DNA of 64,000 nucleotides from Capra hircus (lineage: Eukaryota > Chordata > Mammalia > Artiodactyla > Bovidae). The stretch is taken from contig NC_030811.1 of assembly GCF_001704415.2 (NCBI RefSeq), positions 6,796,722 to 6,860,721 of the forward strand, in the 5' to 3' direction. Made by a program: the position numbers and the translations under genes. Below, piece by piece: positions 1 through 10,674 of this stretch. The notes under the pieces are model-generated. The model saw nothing but the letters and a program-made list of their open reading frames with translations, was not told the origin of the DNA and did not search any database. Each line of letters begins with the position of its first letter. Position 1 is the first letter of the stretch.

Positions 1-72
1 GGAGACTGGTGGGCTACAGTCCAGGGGTTGCAAAGAGTTAGACACGACTGAATGACTAAACAACAACAGGAG
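1..72 (+). mobile_element. Bov-tA-type SINE, 3' end only
   Basis: The window opens inside a ruminant SINE. The terminal section is recognisable from the 'GGGCTACAGTCCA' and 'TAGACACGACTGA' signatures and is followed by an ACAACA-type tail. The tRNA-derived head lies outside the window. Confidence 0.75.
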
Positions 73-532
73 CATGTGCAACAAGAGCTGGAGTGATGCT
101 TACCACTTCCAAACTTACTCTATTTGACACGCAAAACATCCTCACTAACCTACACATGCGAAGTTGCTGTCTCTAGGTCTTGCTTCCCTTTCTCATACTT
201 ACTAGAATGCACATGCTCGCTAGTCAGTTTCACACGGGCTCTTCCTGTTGCCCACAGGTCCTACTCCCAGACTGACTCTCTTCCCCTTACACTCACCTTT
301 CCTGCAGAATTGGTGACAGGCTCTAACGTTAGATCCAAGAAGCTCCTGATCTGCTGCCTGCCCTTGGCTGTGGGTGCAGTGACTGGTTTCCTCCCCACCA
401 ACGAGGAAGTCTCTGTGCCACTCCGAGCTCAAGAAGCTCAGGGAGGGGAGGGCCCAGTGGTGATGACTTAAAGAGACAGCAACATTAACCAGTGAACTGA
501 TGGGTATGCAGTCACTGCATATCCTATCCTAT
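73..532. other. Unassigned intergenic sequence
   Basis: I recognise no gene or repeat here. A 115-codon plus-strand open frame (124-471) and a shorter minus-strand one overlap it, but neither shows a domain, a signal peptide or a low-complexity pattern that suggests a real product. Confidence 0.5.
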
Positions 533-850
533 GCTGATTCCCTGGTAGCTCAGCTGGTAAAGAATCTGCCTGCAATGCAGGAGATCCTGGGTCAGGAAGA
601 TACCCTGGAGAAGAGATAAGCTACCCACTCCAGTCTTCTTGAGCTTCCCTGGTTAGCACAGTCAGTAAAGAATCTGCCTGCAATGCAGGAGACCTGGGTT
701 CAATTCTTGGGATGGGGAGGTTCCCTGGAGGAGGGCATGGCAACCTACTCCAGTATTCTTACCTGGAGAATCCTCATGGACAGAGGAACCTGGAGGGCTG
801 CAGTCCATGGGGTCACTAAGAGTCAGACACGACTGAGCAACTGAACACAT
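533..850 (+). mobile_element. Bov-tA SINE with two tRNA-derived heads
   Basis: Two tRNA-Glu-like heads ('GTAAAGAATCTGCCTGCAAT') occur in tandem at about 553 and 667. They are followed by one SINE body ('CCACTCCAGT' / 'GGCAACCTACTCCAGTATTC') ending in 'CAGACACGACTGAGCAACTG'. The head duplication is a known layout of ruminant tRNA SINEs. It is not a functional tRNA gene. Confidence 0.85.
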
Positions 851-1041
851 CCTATCCCATAGCTCTGAGCTATGGTAAAGTTTTCCAAAGGTTTCTGTGA
901 CACCAGCATCTTGTCTCCAACAAGGGCTGGACTATAACATCAGTGAGGAAGAGCATTTTAGGTTTCTGAGATCTCTTTTTATTTCCAACTTTTGACCAAT
1001 AATCTTATCTCCAGTCGTCTCTTGCTTTTTAGGCATTTTTA

Positions 1042-1078
1042 TTTTATTTTTTTTTTCTTTCTTTTTTTTTTTTTTTTA
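1042..1078 (-). repeat. LINE-1 poly(A) tail
   Basis: A T-rich tract on the plus strand (long T runs broken by single A and C bases) sits between the left target-site duplication and the L1 3'UTR. It is the poly(A) tail left by target-primed reverse transcription. Confidence 0.85.
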
Positions 1079-1371
1079 AATTTTAAAATCTTTAATTCTT
1101 ACATGGGTTCCCAAAAATGAACCCCCCTCCCACCTCCCTCCCCACAACATCTCTCTGGGTCATCCCCATGCACCAGCCCCAAGCAAGCTGCACCCTACGT
1201 CAGACATGGACTGGCGATTCAATTCTTACATGACAGTATACATGTTATAATTCCCATTCTCCCAAATCATCCCACCCTCTCCCTTTCCCTCTCCCTCTGA
1301 GTCCAAAAGTCTGGTATACACATCTGTGTCTTTTTTCCTGTCTTGCATACAGGGTCGTCATTGCCATCTTC

Positions 1372-4300
1372 CTAAATTCCATATATATGTGTTAGTATAC
1401 TGTATTGGTGTTTTTCTTTCTGGCTTACTTCACTCTGTATAATTGGCTCCAGTTTCACCCATCTCATCAGAACTGATTCAAATGAATTCTTTTTAACGGC
1501 TGAGTAATACTCCATTGTGTATATGTACCACAGCTTTCTTATCCATTCATCTGCTGATGGACATCTAGGTTGTTTCCATGTCCTGGCTATTGTAAACAGT
1601 GCTGCGATGAACATTGGGGTACATGTGTCTCTTTCAATTCTGGTTTCCTCGGTGTGTATGCCCAGAAGTGGGATTGCTGGGTCATAAGGTAGTTCTATTT
1701 GCAATTTTTTAAGGAATCTCCACACTGTTCTCCATAGTGGCTGTACTAGTTTGCATTCCCACCAACAGTGTAGGAGGGTTCCCTTTTCTCCACACCCTCT
1801 CCAGCATTTATTGCTTGCAGATTTTTGGATCGCAGCCATTCTGACTGGTGTGAAGTGGTACCTCATTGTGGTTTTGATTTGCATTTCTCTAATAATGAGT
1901 GATGTTGAGCATCTTTTCATGTGTTTGTTAGCCATCCGTATGTCTTCTTTGGAGAAATGTCTACTTAGTTCTTTGGCCCATTTTTTGATTGGGTCGTTTA
2001 TTTTTCTGGAATTGAGCTGCAGAAGTTGCTTGTATATTTTTGAGATTAGTTGTTTGTCAGTTGTTTCAGTTGCTATTATTTTCTCCCATTCAGAAGGCTG
2101 TCTTTTCACCTTGCTTATATTTTCCTTTGTTGTACAGAAGCTTTTAATTTTAATTAGATCCCATTTGTTTATTTTTGCTTTTATTTCCAGAATTCTGGGA
2201 GGTGGATCATAGAGGATCCTGCTGTGATTTATGTCTGAGAGTGTTTTGCCTATATTCTCCTCTAGGAGTTTTATAGTTTCTGATCTTACATTTAGATCTT
2301 TAATCCATTTTGAGTTTATTTTTGTGTACGGTGATAGAAAGTGATCTAGTTTCATTCTTTTACAAGTGGTTGACCAGTTTTCCCAGCACCACTTGTTAAA
2401 GAGATTGTCTTTACTCCATTGTATATTCTTGCCTCCTTTGTCAAAGATAAGGTGTCCATATGTGTGTGGATTTATCTCTGGGCTTTCTATTTTGTTCCAT
2501 TGATCTATATGTCTGTCTTTGTGCCAGTACCATACTGTCTTGATGACTGTGGCTTTGTAGTAGAGCCTGAAGTCAGGCAAGTTGATTCCTCCAGTTCCAT
2601 TCTTCTTTCTCAAGATTGCTTTGGCTATTCGAGGTTTTTTGTATTTCCATACAAATCTTGAAATTATTTGTTCTAGTTCTGTGAAAAATGTGGCTGGTAG
2701 CTTGATAGGGATTGCATTGAATTTGTAAATTGCTTTGGGTAGTATACTCATTTTCACTATATTGATTCTTCCAATCCATGAACATGGTATATTTCTCCAT
2801 CTATTAGTGTCCTCTTTGATTTCTTTCACCAGTGTTTTATAGTTTTCTATATATAGGTCTTTAGTTTCTTTAGGTAGATATATTCCTAAGTATTTTATTC
2901 TTTTCGTTGCAATGGTGAATGGAATTGTTTCCTTAATTTCTTTTTCTACTTTCTCATTATTCGTGTATAGGAATGCAAGGGATTTCTGTGTGTTGATTTT
3001 ATATCCTGCAACTTTACTATATTCATTGATTAGCTCTAGTAATTTTCTGGTGGAGTCTTTAGGGTTTTCCATGTAGAGGATCATGTCATCTGCAAACAGT
3101 GAGAGTTTTACTTCTTCTTTTCCAATTTGGATTCCTTTGATTTCTTTTTCTGCTCTGATTGCTGTGGCCAAAACTTCCAGAACTATGTTGAATAGTAGCG
3201 GTGAAAGTGGACACCCTTGTCTTGTTCCTGACTTTAGGGGAAATGCTTTCAATTTTTCACCATTGAGGATAATGTTTGCTGTGGGTTTGTCATATACAGC
3301 TTTTATTATGTTGAGGTATGTTCCTTCTATTCCTGCTTTCTGGAGAGTTTTTATCATAAATGGATGTTGAATTTTGTCAAAGGCCTTCTCTGCATCTATT
3401 GAGATAATCATATGGTTTTTATTTTTCAATTTGTTAATGTGGTGAATTACATTGATTGATTTGCGGATATTGAAGAATCCTTGCATCCCTGGGATAAAGC
3501 CCACTTGGTCATGGTGTATGATCTTTTTAATGTGTTGTTGGATTCTGATTGCTAGAATTTTGTTGAGAATTTTTGCATCTATGTTCATCAGTGATATTGG
3601 CCTGTAGTTTTCCTTTTTTGTGACATCTTTGTCAGGTTTTGGTATTAGGGTGATGGTGGCCTCATAGAATGAGTTTGGAAGTTTACCTTCCTCTGCAATT
3701 TTCTGGAAGAGTTTGAGGAGGATAGGTGTTAGCTCTTCTCGAAATTTTTGGTAGAATTCAGCTGTGAAGCCGTCTGGACCTGGGCTTTTGTTTGCTGGAA
3801 GATTTCTGATTACCATTTCAATTTCTGTGCTTGTGATGGGTCTGTTAAGATTTTCTATTTCTTCCTGGTTCAGTTTTGGAAAATTGTACTTTTCTAAGAA
3901 TTTGTCCATTTCTTCCACGTTGTCCATTTTATTGGCATACAACTGCTGATAGTAGTCTCTTATGATCCTTTGTATTTCTGTGTTGTCTGTTGTGATCTCT
4001 CCATTTTCATTTCTAATTTTATTGATTTGATTTTTCTCTCTTTGCTTCTTGATGAGTCTGGCTAATGGTTTGTCAATTTTATTTATCCTTTCAAAGAACC
4101 AGCTTTTGGCTTTGTTGATTTTTGCTATGGTCTCTTTTGTTTCTTTTGCATTTATTTCTGCCCTAATTTTTAAGATTTCTTTCCTTCTACTAACTCTGGG
4201 GTTCTCCAACTCTTCCTTTTCTAGTTGCTTTAGTTGCAGAGTTAGGTTATTTATTTGACTTTTTTCTTGTTTCTTGAGGTATGCCTGTATTGCTATGAAC

Positions 4301-5190
4301 TTTCCTCTTAGCACTGCTTTTATAGTGTCCCACAGGTTTTGGGTTGTTGTGTTTTCATTTTCATTAGTTTCTATGCATATTTTGATTTCTTTTTTGATTT
4401 CTTCTGTGATTTGTTGGTTATTCAGAAGTGTGTTGTTCAACCTCCATATGTTGGAATTTTTAATAGTTTTTCTCCTGTAATTGAGATCTAATCTTAATGC
4501 ATTATGGTCAGAAAAGATGCTTGGAATGATTTCGATTTTTTTGAATTTATCAAGTTTAGATTTATGGCCCAGGATGTGATCTATCCTGGAGAAGGTTCCA
4601 TGAGCACTTGAAAAAAAAGTGAAATTCATTGTTTTGGGGTGAAATGTCCTATAGATATCAATTAGGTCTAACTGATCTAATGTATCATTTAAAGTTTGCG
4701 TTTCTTTGTTAATTTTCTGTTTAGTTGATCTGTCCATAGGTGTGAGTGGGGTATTAAAGTCTCCCACTATTATTGTGTTATTGTTGATTTCCCCTTTCAT
4801 ACTTGTTAGCATTTGTCTTACATATTGCGGGGCTCCTATATTGGGGGCATATATATTTATAATTGTTATATCTTCTTCTTGGATTGTTCCTTTGATCATT
4901 ATGTAGTGGCCTTCTTTGTCTCTTTTCACAGCCTTTGTTTTAAAGTCTATTTTATCGGATATGAGTATTGCCACTCCTGCTTTCTTTTGGTCTCTATTTG
5001 CGTGGTATATCTTTTTCCAGCCCTTCACTTTCAGTCTGTATGTGTCCCTTGTTTTGAGGTGGGTCTCTTGTAAGCAGCATATAGAGGGGTCTTGTTTTTG
5101 TATCCATTCGGCCAGTCTTTGTCTTTTGGTTGGGGCGTTCAACCCATTTACGTTTAAGGTAATTATTGATAAGTGTGATCCCGTTACCAT
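1372..5190 (-). CDS. LINE-1 ORF2 protein: endonuclease and reverse transcriptase
   Basis: Intact 1272-residue ORF2p, close to the usual L1 length of about 1275. The N-terminal apurinic-type endonuclease (about residues 1-240) carries the expected landmarks: 'TLNVNGLN' near residue 11, 'CCLQETH' with the catalytic Glu at residue 42, 'GDFNTPL', and 'SDHNALRL' with the terminal His. The reverse transcriptase (about 490-780) has 'SPGPDGFTAEFYQ' and the polymerase box 'FADD' near residue 700. The C-terminal part keeps the cysteine motif 'CWRGCGEKGTLLHCWWEC'. In the family this protein nicks target DNA at T-rich sites and copies its own mRNA there, and it also mobilises SINEs and cellular mRNAs. 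No stop or frameshift interrupts it. Confidence 0.96.
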   Translation of the reverse strand: MVTGSHLSIITLNVNGLNAPTKRQRLAEWIQKQDPSICCLQETHLKTRDTYRLKVKGWKKIYHANRDQKKAGVAILISDKIDFKTKAVKRDKEGHYIMIKGTIQEEDITIINIYAPNIGAPQYVRQMLTSMKGEINNNTIIVGDFNTPLTPMDRSTKQKINKETQTLNDTLDQLDLIDIYRTFHPKTMNFTFFSSAHGTFSRIDHILGHKSKLDKFKKIEIIPSIFSDHNALRLDLNYRRKTIKNSNIWRLNNTLLNNQQITEEIKKEIKICIETNENENTTTQNLWDTIKAVLRGKFIAIQAYLKKQEKSQINNLTLQLKQLEKEELENPRVSRRKEILKIRAEINAKETKETIAKINKAKSWFFERINKIDKPLARLIKKQREKNQINKIRNENGEITTDNTEIQRIIRDYYQQLYANKMDNVEEMDKFLEKYNFPKLNQEEIENLNRPITSTEIEMVIRNLPANKSPGPDGFTAEFYQKFREELTPILLKLFQKIAEEGKLPNSFYEATITLIPKPDKDVTKKENYRPISLMNIDAKILNKILAIRIQQHIKKIIHHDQVGFIPGMQGFFNIRKSINVIHHINKLKNKNHMIISIDAEKAFDKIQHPFMIKTLQKAGIEGTYLNIIKAVYDKPTANIILNGEKLKAFPLKSGTRQGCPLSPLLFNIVLEVLATAIRAEKEIKGIQIGKEEVKLSLFADDMILYMENPKDSTRKLLELINEYSKVAGYKINTQKSLAFLYTNNEKVEKEIKETIPFTIATKRIKYLGIYLPKETKDLYIENYKTLVKEIKEDTNRWRNIPCSWIGRINIVKMSILPKAIYKFNAIPIKLPATFFTELEQIISRFVWKYKKPRIAKAILRKKNGTGGINLPDFRLYYKATVIKTVWYWHKDRHIDQWNKIESPEINPHTYGHLIFDKGGKNIQWSKDNLFNKWCWENWSTTCKRMKLDHFLSPYTKINSKWIKDLNVRSETIKLLEENIGKTLSDINHSRILYDPPPRILEIKAKINKWDLIKIKSFCTTKENISKVKRQPSEWEKIIATETTDKQLISKIYKQLLQLNSRKINDPIKKWAKELSRHFSKEDIRMANKHMKRCSTSLIIREMQIKTTMRYHFTPVRMAAIQKSASNKCWRGCGEKGTLLHCWWECKLVQPLWRTVWRFLKKLQIELPYDPAIPLLGIHTEETRIERDTCTPMFIAALFTIARTWKQPRCPSADEWIRKLWYIYTMEYYSAVKKNSFESVLMRWVKLEPIIQSEVSQKEKHQYSILTHIYGI

Positions 5191-5241
5191 TTACTTTATT
5201 GTTTTGGGTTCGAGTTTATACACCCTTTTCGTGTTTCCTGT

Positions 5242-6168
5242 CTAGAGAATATCCTTTAGAATTTGTTGGAGAGCTGGTTTGGTGGTGCTGAATTCTCTCA
5301 GCTTTTGCTTGTCTGTAAAGCTTTTGATTTCTCCTTCATATTTGAATGAGATCCTTGCTGGGTACAGTATTCTGGGCTGTAGGTTATTGTCTTTCATCAC
5401 TTTAAGTATGTCTTGCCATTCCCTCCTGGCCTGAAGAGTTTCTATTGAAAGATCAGCTGTTATCCTAATGGGAATCCCCTTGTGTGTTATTTGTTGTTTT
5501 TCCCTTGCTGCTTTTAATATTTGTTCTTTGTATTTGATCTTTGTTAATTTGATTAATATGTGTCTTGGGGTGTTTCGCCTTGGGTTTATCCTATTTGGAA
5601 CTCTCTGTGTTTCTTGGACTTGGGTGATTATTTCCTTCCCCATTTTAGGGAAGTTTTCAACTATTATCTCCTCAAGGATTTTCTCATGATCTTTCTTTCT
5701 GTCTTCTTCTTCTAGGACTCCTATAATTCGAATGTTGGAGCGTTTCATATTGTCCTGGAGGTCTCTGAGATTGTCCTCATTTCTTTTAATTCGTTGTTCT
5801 TGTTTCCTCTCTGATTCATTTATTTCTACCATTCTATCTTCTATTTCACTAATCCTATCTTCTGCCTCCGTTATTCTACTAATTGTTGCCTCCAGAGTGT
5901 TTCTGATCTCATTTATTGCATTATTCATTATATTTTGACTCTTTTTTATTTCTTCTAGGTCCTTGTTAAACCTTTCTTGCATCTTCTCAATCCTTGTCTC
6001 TAGGCTATTTATCTGTGATTCCATTTTGATTTCAAGATTTTGGATCATTTTCACTATCAATATTCGGAATTCCTTCTCCGGTAGATTCCCTACTTCTTCC
6101 ACTTTTGTTTGGTTTGGTGGGCAACTCTCCTGTTCCTTTACCTGCTGTGTATTCCTCTGTCTCTTCAT
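5242..6168 (-). CDS. LINE-1 ORF1 protein: RNA-binding chaperone
   Basis: Intact 308-residue ORF1p, slightly shorter than the 338-residue human protein. The start 'MKRQRNTQQ' is chosen because it is the first Met of the frame and a basic start typical of the ruminant family. Residues about 35-150 form a long heptad-rich coiled coil, which trimerises in the family. An RRM-like domain follows ('NIRIIGVLEEEDR', about 146-160), then the C-terminal domain with 'RHILIKLTKIKYKEQILKAA' and the hallmark 'ITADLS' and 'QARREW' motifs. It binds L1 RNA to form the ribonucleoprotein particle in the cytoplasm. It lies 51 bases upstream of ORF2 on the same bicistronic transcript. Confidence 0.95.
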   Translation of the reverse strand: MKRQRNTQQVKEQESCPPNQTKVEEVGNLPEKEFRILIVKMIQNLEIKMESQINSLETRIEKMQERFNKDLEEIKKSQNIMNNAINEIRNTLEATISRITEAEDRISEIEDRMVEINESERKQEQRIKRNEDNLRDLQDNMKRSNIRIIGVLEEEDRKKDHEKILEEIIVENFPKMGKEIITQVQETQRVPNRINPRRNTPRHILIKLTKIKYKEQILKAAREKQQITHKGIPIRITADLSIETLQARREWQDILKVMKDNNLQPRILYPARISFKYEGEIKSFTDKQKLREFSTTKPALQQILKDIL

Positions 6169-8804
6169 CTTGGTTATATTGCTGCGTTTGGGGTGGCCTT
6201 TTTATATTCTGGGAATTTGTGGAGTTCTCTTTATTATGGAGCTTCCTCACTTTGGGTGGGGTTCTATCAGTGGCTTGTCAAGGTTTCCTGGTTAGGGAGG
6301 CTTGTGTTGGAGTTTTGGTGGGTGGAGCTGGGTTTCTTCTCTCTGGAGTGCAATGGAGTGACCCGTAATGGGTTACGAGACATCAAAGGTTTTGGGATAA
6401 TTTTGAGCTGCCTGTATATTGAAGCTCAGGGGAGTGTTCCTGTGTTGCTGGAGAATTTACGTGGTATGTCTTGTTTTGGAATTTGTTGGCCCTTGGGTGG
6501 AACTTGGTTTCGGTGTAGGTATGAAGGCATTAGATGGGCTCCTATTGCTTAATGTTCCCTGAATTCAAGAGTTCTCTAATGTTTTCAGGCTTTGGATTTA
6601 AGCTTCCTGCTTCTGGTTTTCAGTTTTATTTTTACAGTAGCCTCTAGACTTCTCCATCTATACAGCACCGATGATAAAACATCTAGGTTAAAGATGAAAA
6701 GTTTCTCCACATTGAGGGACACTCAGAGAGGTTCACTGAGTTATAAGGAGAAGAGAAGATGGAGGGGGTAGTTAGAGGTAACTGGAATGAGATGCGGTGA
6801 GATCAAAAGAGAAGAGAGCAAGTTAGTCAGTAGTCACTTCCTTATGTGCACTCTATAGCCTGGACCGCTCAGAGGTATTTACAGAGTTATACGGGGAAGA
6901 GGAGAGGGAGGAAGTAGACAGAGGTGACCAGGAGGATCAGAGAGAGGAATGAGTAGGAGCGAGACAAATCCTGCCAGTAACCTGTTCCTTAGGTGTTCTC
7001 CACCGTCTGGAACACACAGATTCACAGAGTTGGATAGAGGAGAGATGGGGGAGAAAAGAGACAGAGGCCACCTGGTGGAGAAAAAGGAGAGTCCAGAGGA
7101 GGAGAGAGTGGTCAAGCCAGTAATCTCGCTCTCAGGTAAACTGGGATAGTGAAGTTTGGGTTTTTAAATGTACAAAATTGACCACAAAAACCTAAGAGCA
7201 AAGATTAAAAATCTAGAGTAGAGGTTGGATTTTCAAAGATACAATATTAGAGAGAAGCAGAAGGAAAAAGGAAGAAAGAAAGAAAAAAAAAAAAAGAAAA
7301 AGAATTATTAAAAAACAAACAAACAAACAATCAAAAAAAAAAAAAGCCATCAACAACCATCCAAAGACTGTATATGGTGTTTGCCTTAAAAAAAAAAAAA
7401 AAAAAAAGGTCTTTTTAAAAAACAAACAAAAAAAAATATAGTAATAATAGGTTATAGAAATAAAAATTAGAGGAGAAATAGAAGACTTAACAATTAAAAA
7501 AAAGTTAGAAAAAAAAAGCAAAAAAAAAAAAAAAAGGAATGATTTTATAAATATTAAAAATATCTGGCCCTTTCTGGTGTAATGGGCCGTGTGGGATCAC
7601 TTCCAAGGTGGTTCCCTCTGTTTAACTTCTTCTGTTTGCTGGCCTTTTAGGCTCACAGTTGCGCTGTGGGGAGGGGGGCTGCTGCTAACAAATAGCACTG
7701 TCGTGTGCACGCAGTATCTCTGCCCGGCTTGACCTGTCCTTTTTCGCGGCGCACAAACCGCTCCGGCTCTAGGATGCTCAGCCGGGAACCGTCTGGGGCC
7801 GGCCCTAGGCTGCGTGCACTTCCCCGGTCCAAGCCGCTCAGGTTCGGCGCTCAGGCAGCCCTCAGAGGCACAGATTCGGCTGGAACTGCGCTTTGTGCCC
7901 TTCCCAGGTCCGAGTAGCTCAGGAGTTTGGCGAGCGCGATCGCTGCGGCTTGTCACCTTTTCTGCCGCTGCTGCTCAGCTTTCTGGGCGGACCGCTGGCG
8001 CACCCCGTGCGGTAGATGGTGACTGTCCAGCACCCCCAGAAGTCTTAGCAAAGGAGCTTGCTTGCAGTTAGGTACGTAAAGTCTCTCCGAGTTTGCAATT
8101 GCCCCTTTCCAGTCCTTACGACTCTGGCTGCCTGTCCCCGGCGGGGGATGGTCTGCAGCCGGCTTTTCCCGTTCCGTCCTTTGTTCTGTGCTCGGTCCTG
8201 GCGGTGTCTTATGTTCGAGCTTTTCGCGTGGTAGCTATCCCACAGTCTGGTTTGCTAGCCCAAGTTAGATCGTTCTGGTTGCGCGTGGGGCGCTCCTGCC
8301 CGATTCTTACAAAGCACTGCAGCCCGCGCCTCCCGCGCGTCCCTGCCCTGCCCCCACTTCCCAGTGGCGGATGCAGGTGTCTGTGCTGCTTTTCCGCTGG
8401 GGGAGTTACTGCTGGGCTTGTAATCTGTTGGTTTTAATTATTTATCTATTTTTCCTTCCTGTTATGTTGCCCTCTGTGTTTCCAAGGCTCGCCACAGACT
8501 CGGCAGGGAGAGTGTTTCCTGGTGTTTGGAAACCTCTCTTCTTAAAATTCCCTTCCCGGGACGGGCTTCCCTTCCCGGGACGGAGCTCCCTCCCCACCTC
8601 CTTTGTCTCCTTTTTCGTCTTTTATATTTTTTCCTACCTGTTTTTGAAGACAATGATCTGCTTTTCTGGTTGCCTGATGTCCTCTGCCAGCCTACAGAAG
8701 TTGTTTTGTGAAGTTTGCTCTGCGTTGAAATGTTCTTTTGAGGAATTCGTGAGGGAGAAAGTGGTCTTCCCGTCCTATTCCTCCGCCATCTTTCCCTCCC
8801 CCCC
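6169..8804 (-). promoter_or_regulatory. LINE-1 5'UTR and internal promoter region
   Basis: A 2.6 kb untranslated leader lies between the element's 5' boundary and ORF1. It has three parts: a CpG- and GC-rich segment near the element start (about 7,700-8,350), an A-rich segment with long A runs on the plus strand (about 7,240-7,540), and a block of about 146-base tandem units (6,710-7,145). By analogy with other L1 families the promoter should be in the CpG-rich part. Open frames on the plus strand here (for example 8,371-8,817) are antisense to the element and show no protein features. Confidence 0.75.
6710..7145 (-). repeat. Three degenerate ~146-bp tandem units in LINE-1 5'UTR
   Basis: Three units start near 6,720, 6,867 and 7,012. 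Each opens with a 'CACTCAGAG' or 'CACACAGATT'-like stretch, then 'TTCACTGAGTTATAAGGAGA' or variants ('TTTACAGAGTTATACGGGGA', 'TTCACAGAGTTGGATAGAGG'), then a purine-rich run. Unit spacing is 147 and 145 bases. Confidence 0.7.
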
Positions 8805-8929
8805 TAGGCATTTTTAAATAAAATGGCCTTTTGAGTGTCTCCTTTCCTAGGATAGGAATTTTTGAGTGAACATCAGTGTGGACAATGCCACAAAAGTGAT
8901 TCTACCTGGCAGGAACATCACCCTAAAGG

Positions 8930-9328
8930 TTTATTGAGATATAATTGAATGTAATATCATATACATTTAAAATTCTGATGTATTGATTTGATATACTTAT
9001 ATATTACAAAATGATTACCATCACAACATTAGCTAATGTTTGTATCACTTCACATAATTATCATTTCTTTTTGGTGGTGAGATCTACTATCTTGGCAATG
9101 TTCAAGTAGGTAATACCAAATTGCACTATAATCATTATGTGTACCTACTCATCTTTTCCCTGGAGGTTTGTACTCTTTGACCAACATCTTCAAATTTCTC
9201 CCACCCCTCAGCCCTTAGTAACCACCATTCTACTCTCCATTTCAAGGAATTTGATTTTTTTAAATTCCACATTAAAAAGTGATACCATATAGTATTTGTT
9301 ATTCTCTGTCTGACTTATTTCACTTAGT
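8930..9328 (-). mobile_element. Old LINE-1 3' region, antisense fragment
   Basis: The plus strand reads as the complement of an ancient mammalian L1 3' end, for example 'AACCACCATTCTACTCTCCA' and 'CTGACTTATTTCACTTAGTA'. The copy continues after a BovB insertion at 10,601 and again at 10,956. It is much more diverged than the intact L1 upstream. Confidence 0.7.
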
Positions 9329-9340
9329 AAATGCCCTCAA

Positions 9341-10600
9341 CTGCACACATTTGCACTCATCCCACATGCTAGCAAAGTAATGCTGAAAATTCTCCAAGCG
9401 AGGCTTCAACCATACATGAACTGTGAACTTCCACATGTTGAAGCTGGATTTAGAAAAGGCAGAGGAACCAGAGATCAAGTTGCCAACACCCATTGGATCA
9501 TAGAAAAAACAACAGAATTCCAGAAAAATATCTACTTCTGCTTCATTGACGACACTAAAGCCCTTGACTGTGTGGATCACAAACAACTGTGGAAAATTCT
9601 GAAAGAGATGGGACTACCAGACCACCATACATGCCTCCTGAGAAAGCAAGGAGCAACAGTTAGAACTGGATTCAAATTGGGAAAGGAGTATGTCAAGGCT
9701 ATATATTGTCACCCTGCTTATTTGACTTATATGCAGAGTACATCTTGTGAAGTGCCGGGCTGGATGAATCACAAGCTGGAATCTAGATTGCTGGGAGAAC
9801 TATCAATAACCTCAGATATACAGATGACACCACCCTTATGGCAGAAAGTGAAGAGGAACTAAAGAGCCCCTTGTTGAGGGTGAAAGAGGAAAGTGAAAAA
9901 GCTGGCTTAAAACTCAACATTCAAAAATGAAGATTATGGCACCTGGTCCCATCACTTCATGGCAAATAGATGGGGAAACAATGGAAACAGTGACAGACTT
10001 CATTTTCTTGAGCTCCCAAATCACTGCAGATGGTGACTGCAGCCATGAAATTAAAAGACAGTTGCTCCTTGGAAGAAAATCTATGACCAACCTAGACAGT
10101 ATATTAAAAAACAGAGACATTACTCTGCCAACAAAGGTCCATCTAGTCAAAGCTATGGTTTGTTCAGTAGTCATGTATGGATAGGAGAGTTGGACCATAA
10201 AGAAGGCTGAGCACTGGTGAATTGATACTTTTGAACTGTGACGTTGGAGAAGACTCTTGAGAGTCCCTTGGACTGCAAGGAGATCCAACCAGTCCATCCT
10301 ATAGGAAATCAGTCCTGAACATTCATTGGAAGGACCAATGCTGAAGCTGAAGCTCCAATACTTTGGCCACCTGATGTGAAGAACTAACTCATTGGAAAAG
10401 ACCCTGGTGCTGGGAAATACTGAAGGCAGGAGGAGAAGGGGACAACAGAGGATGAGATGTTTGAATGGCATCACTGACTCAATGGACATGAGTTTGAACA
10501 AGCTCCAGGAGTTTGTGATGGGCAGGGAAGCCTGGCATGCTGCAGTCCATGGGATCGCAAAGAATCATACATAACTGAGTTACTGAACCAAACTGAACGG
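9341..10600 (+). mobile_element. BovB LINE (RTE), 5'-truncated
   Basis: The 3' 1.26 kb of BovB begins within the reverse transcriptase ('TTTAGAAAAGGCAGAGGAAC', then a Tyr/Phe-x-Asp-Asp-like region) and ends at the terminal 'GAACCAAACTGAACGG' tail. Several stops break the frame. A 12-bp target-site duplication with one mismatch flanks it (AAATGCCCTCAA at 9,329-9,340; AAATACCCTCAA at 10,601-10,612), so it inserted into the old L1. Confidence 0.92.
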
Positions 10601-10612
10601 AAATACCCTCAA

Positions 10613-10674
10613 GTTCCATCCATGTTGTTGTAAACAGCAAGATGGCTTTCTCTCTTGTGGCTGAATAATATTCT
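10613..10674 (-). mobile_element. Old LINE-1, antisense fragment (continued)
   Basis: The L1 complement resumes after the BovB copy ('CCATCCATGTTGTTG' and 'GGCTGAATAATATTCTACTG') and runs into a microsatellite. Confidence 0.65.

Larger units (their letters stand above)
1030..8816 (-). mobile_element. Full-length bovine-type LINE-1 with intact ORF1 and ORF2
   Basis: A complete non-LTR retrotransposon reads on the minus strand. From its 5' end it has a G-rich start (8804 downward), a 2.6 kb 5'UTR, ORF1, a 51-base inter-ORF spacer, ORF2, a 3'UTR (about 1080-1371) and a poly(A) tail, seen as a T tract at about 1042-1078. The copy is bounded by the 12-bp direct repeat TAGGCATTTTTA at 1030-1041 and 8805-8816, which I read as the target-site duplication. 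Both reading frames are open along their whole length. Full length, perfect duplication and intact frames together suggest a recent insertion. Whether the 5'UTR still drives transcription cannot be judged from sequence. Confidence 0.95.

Noticed and set aside
540..680. tRNA genes suggested by tRNA-like heads here and at many similar sites
   Set aside because: These are SINE heads with degenerate arms followed by SINE bodies and tails, not functional tRNA genes.
1751..5245. Many plus-strand frames of 60-153 codons across the LINE-1
   Set aside because: All are antisense shadows of ORF2 and ORF1, which have strong domain evidence on the minus strand.
8371..8817. 148-codon plus-strand open frame over the LINE-1 5' end, like a primate ORF0
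   Set aside because: It is antisense to the CpG-rich 5'UTR and runs past the element edge. No conserved motif or start context is visible, and GC-rich sequence gives long chance frames.
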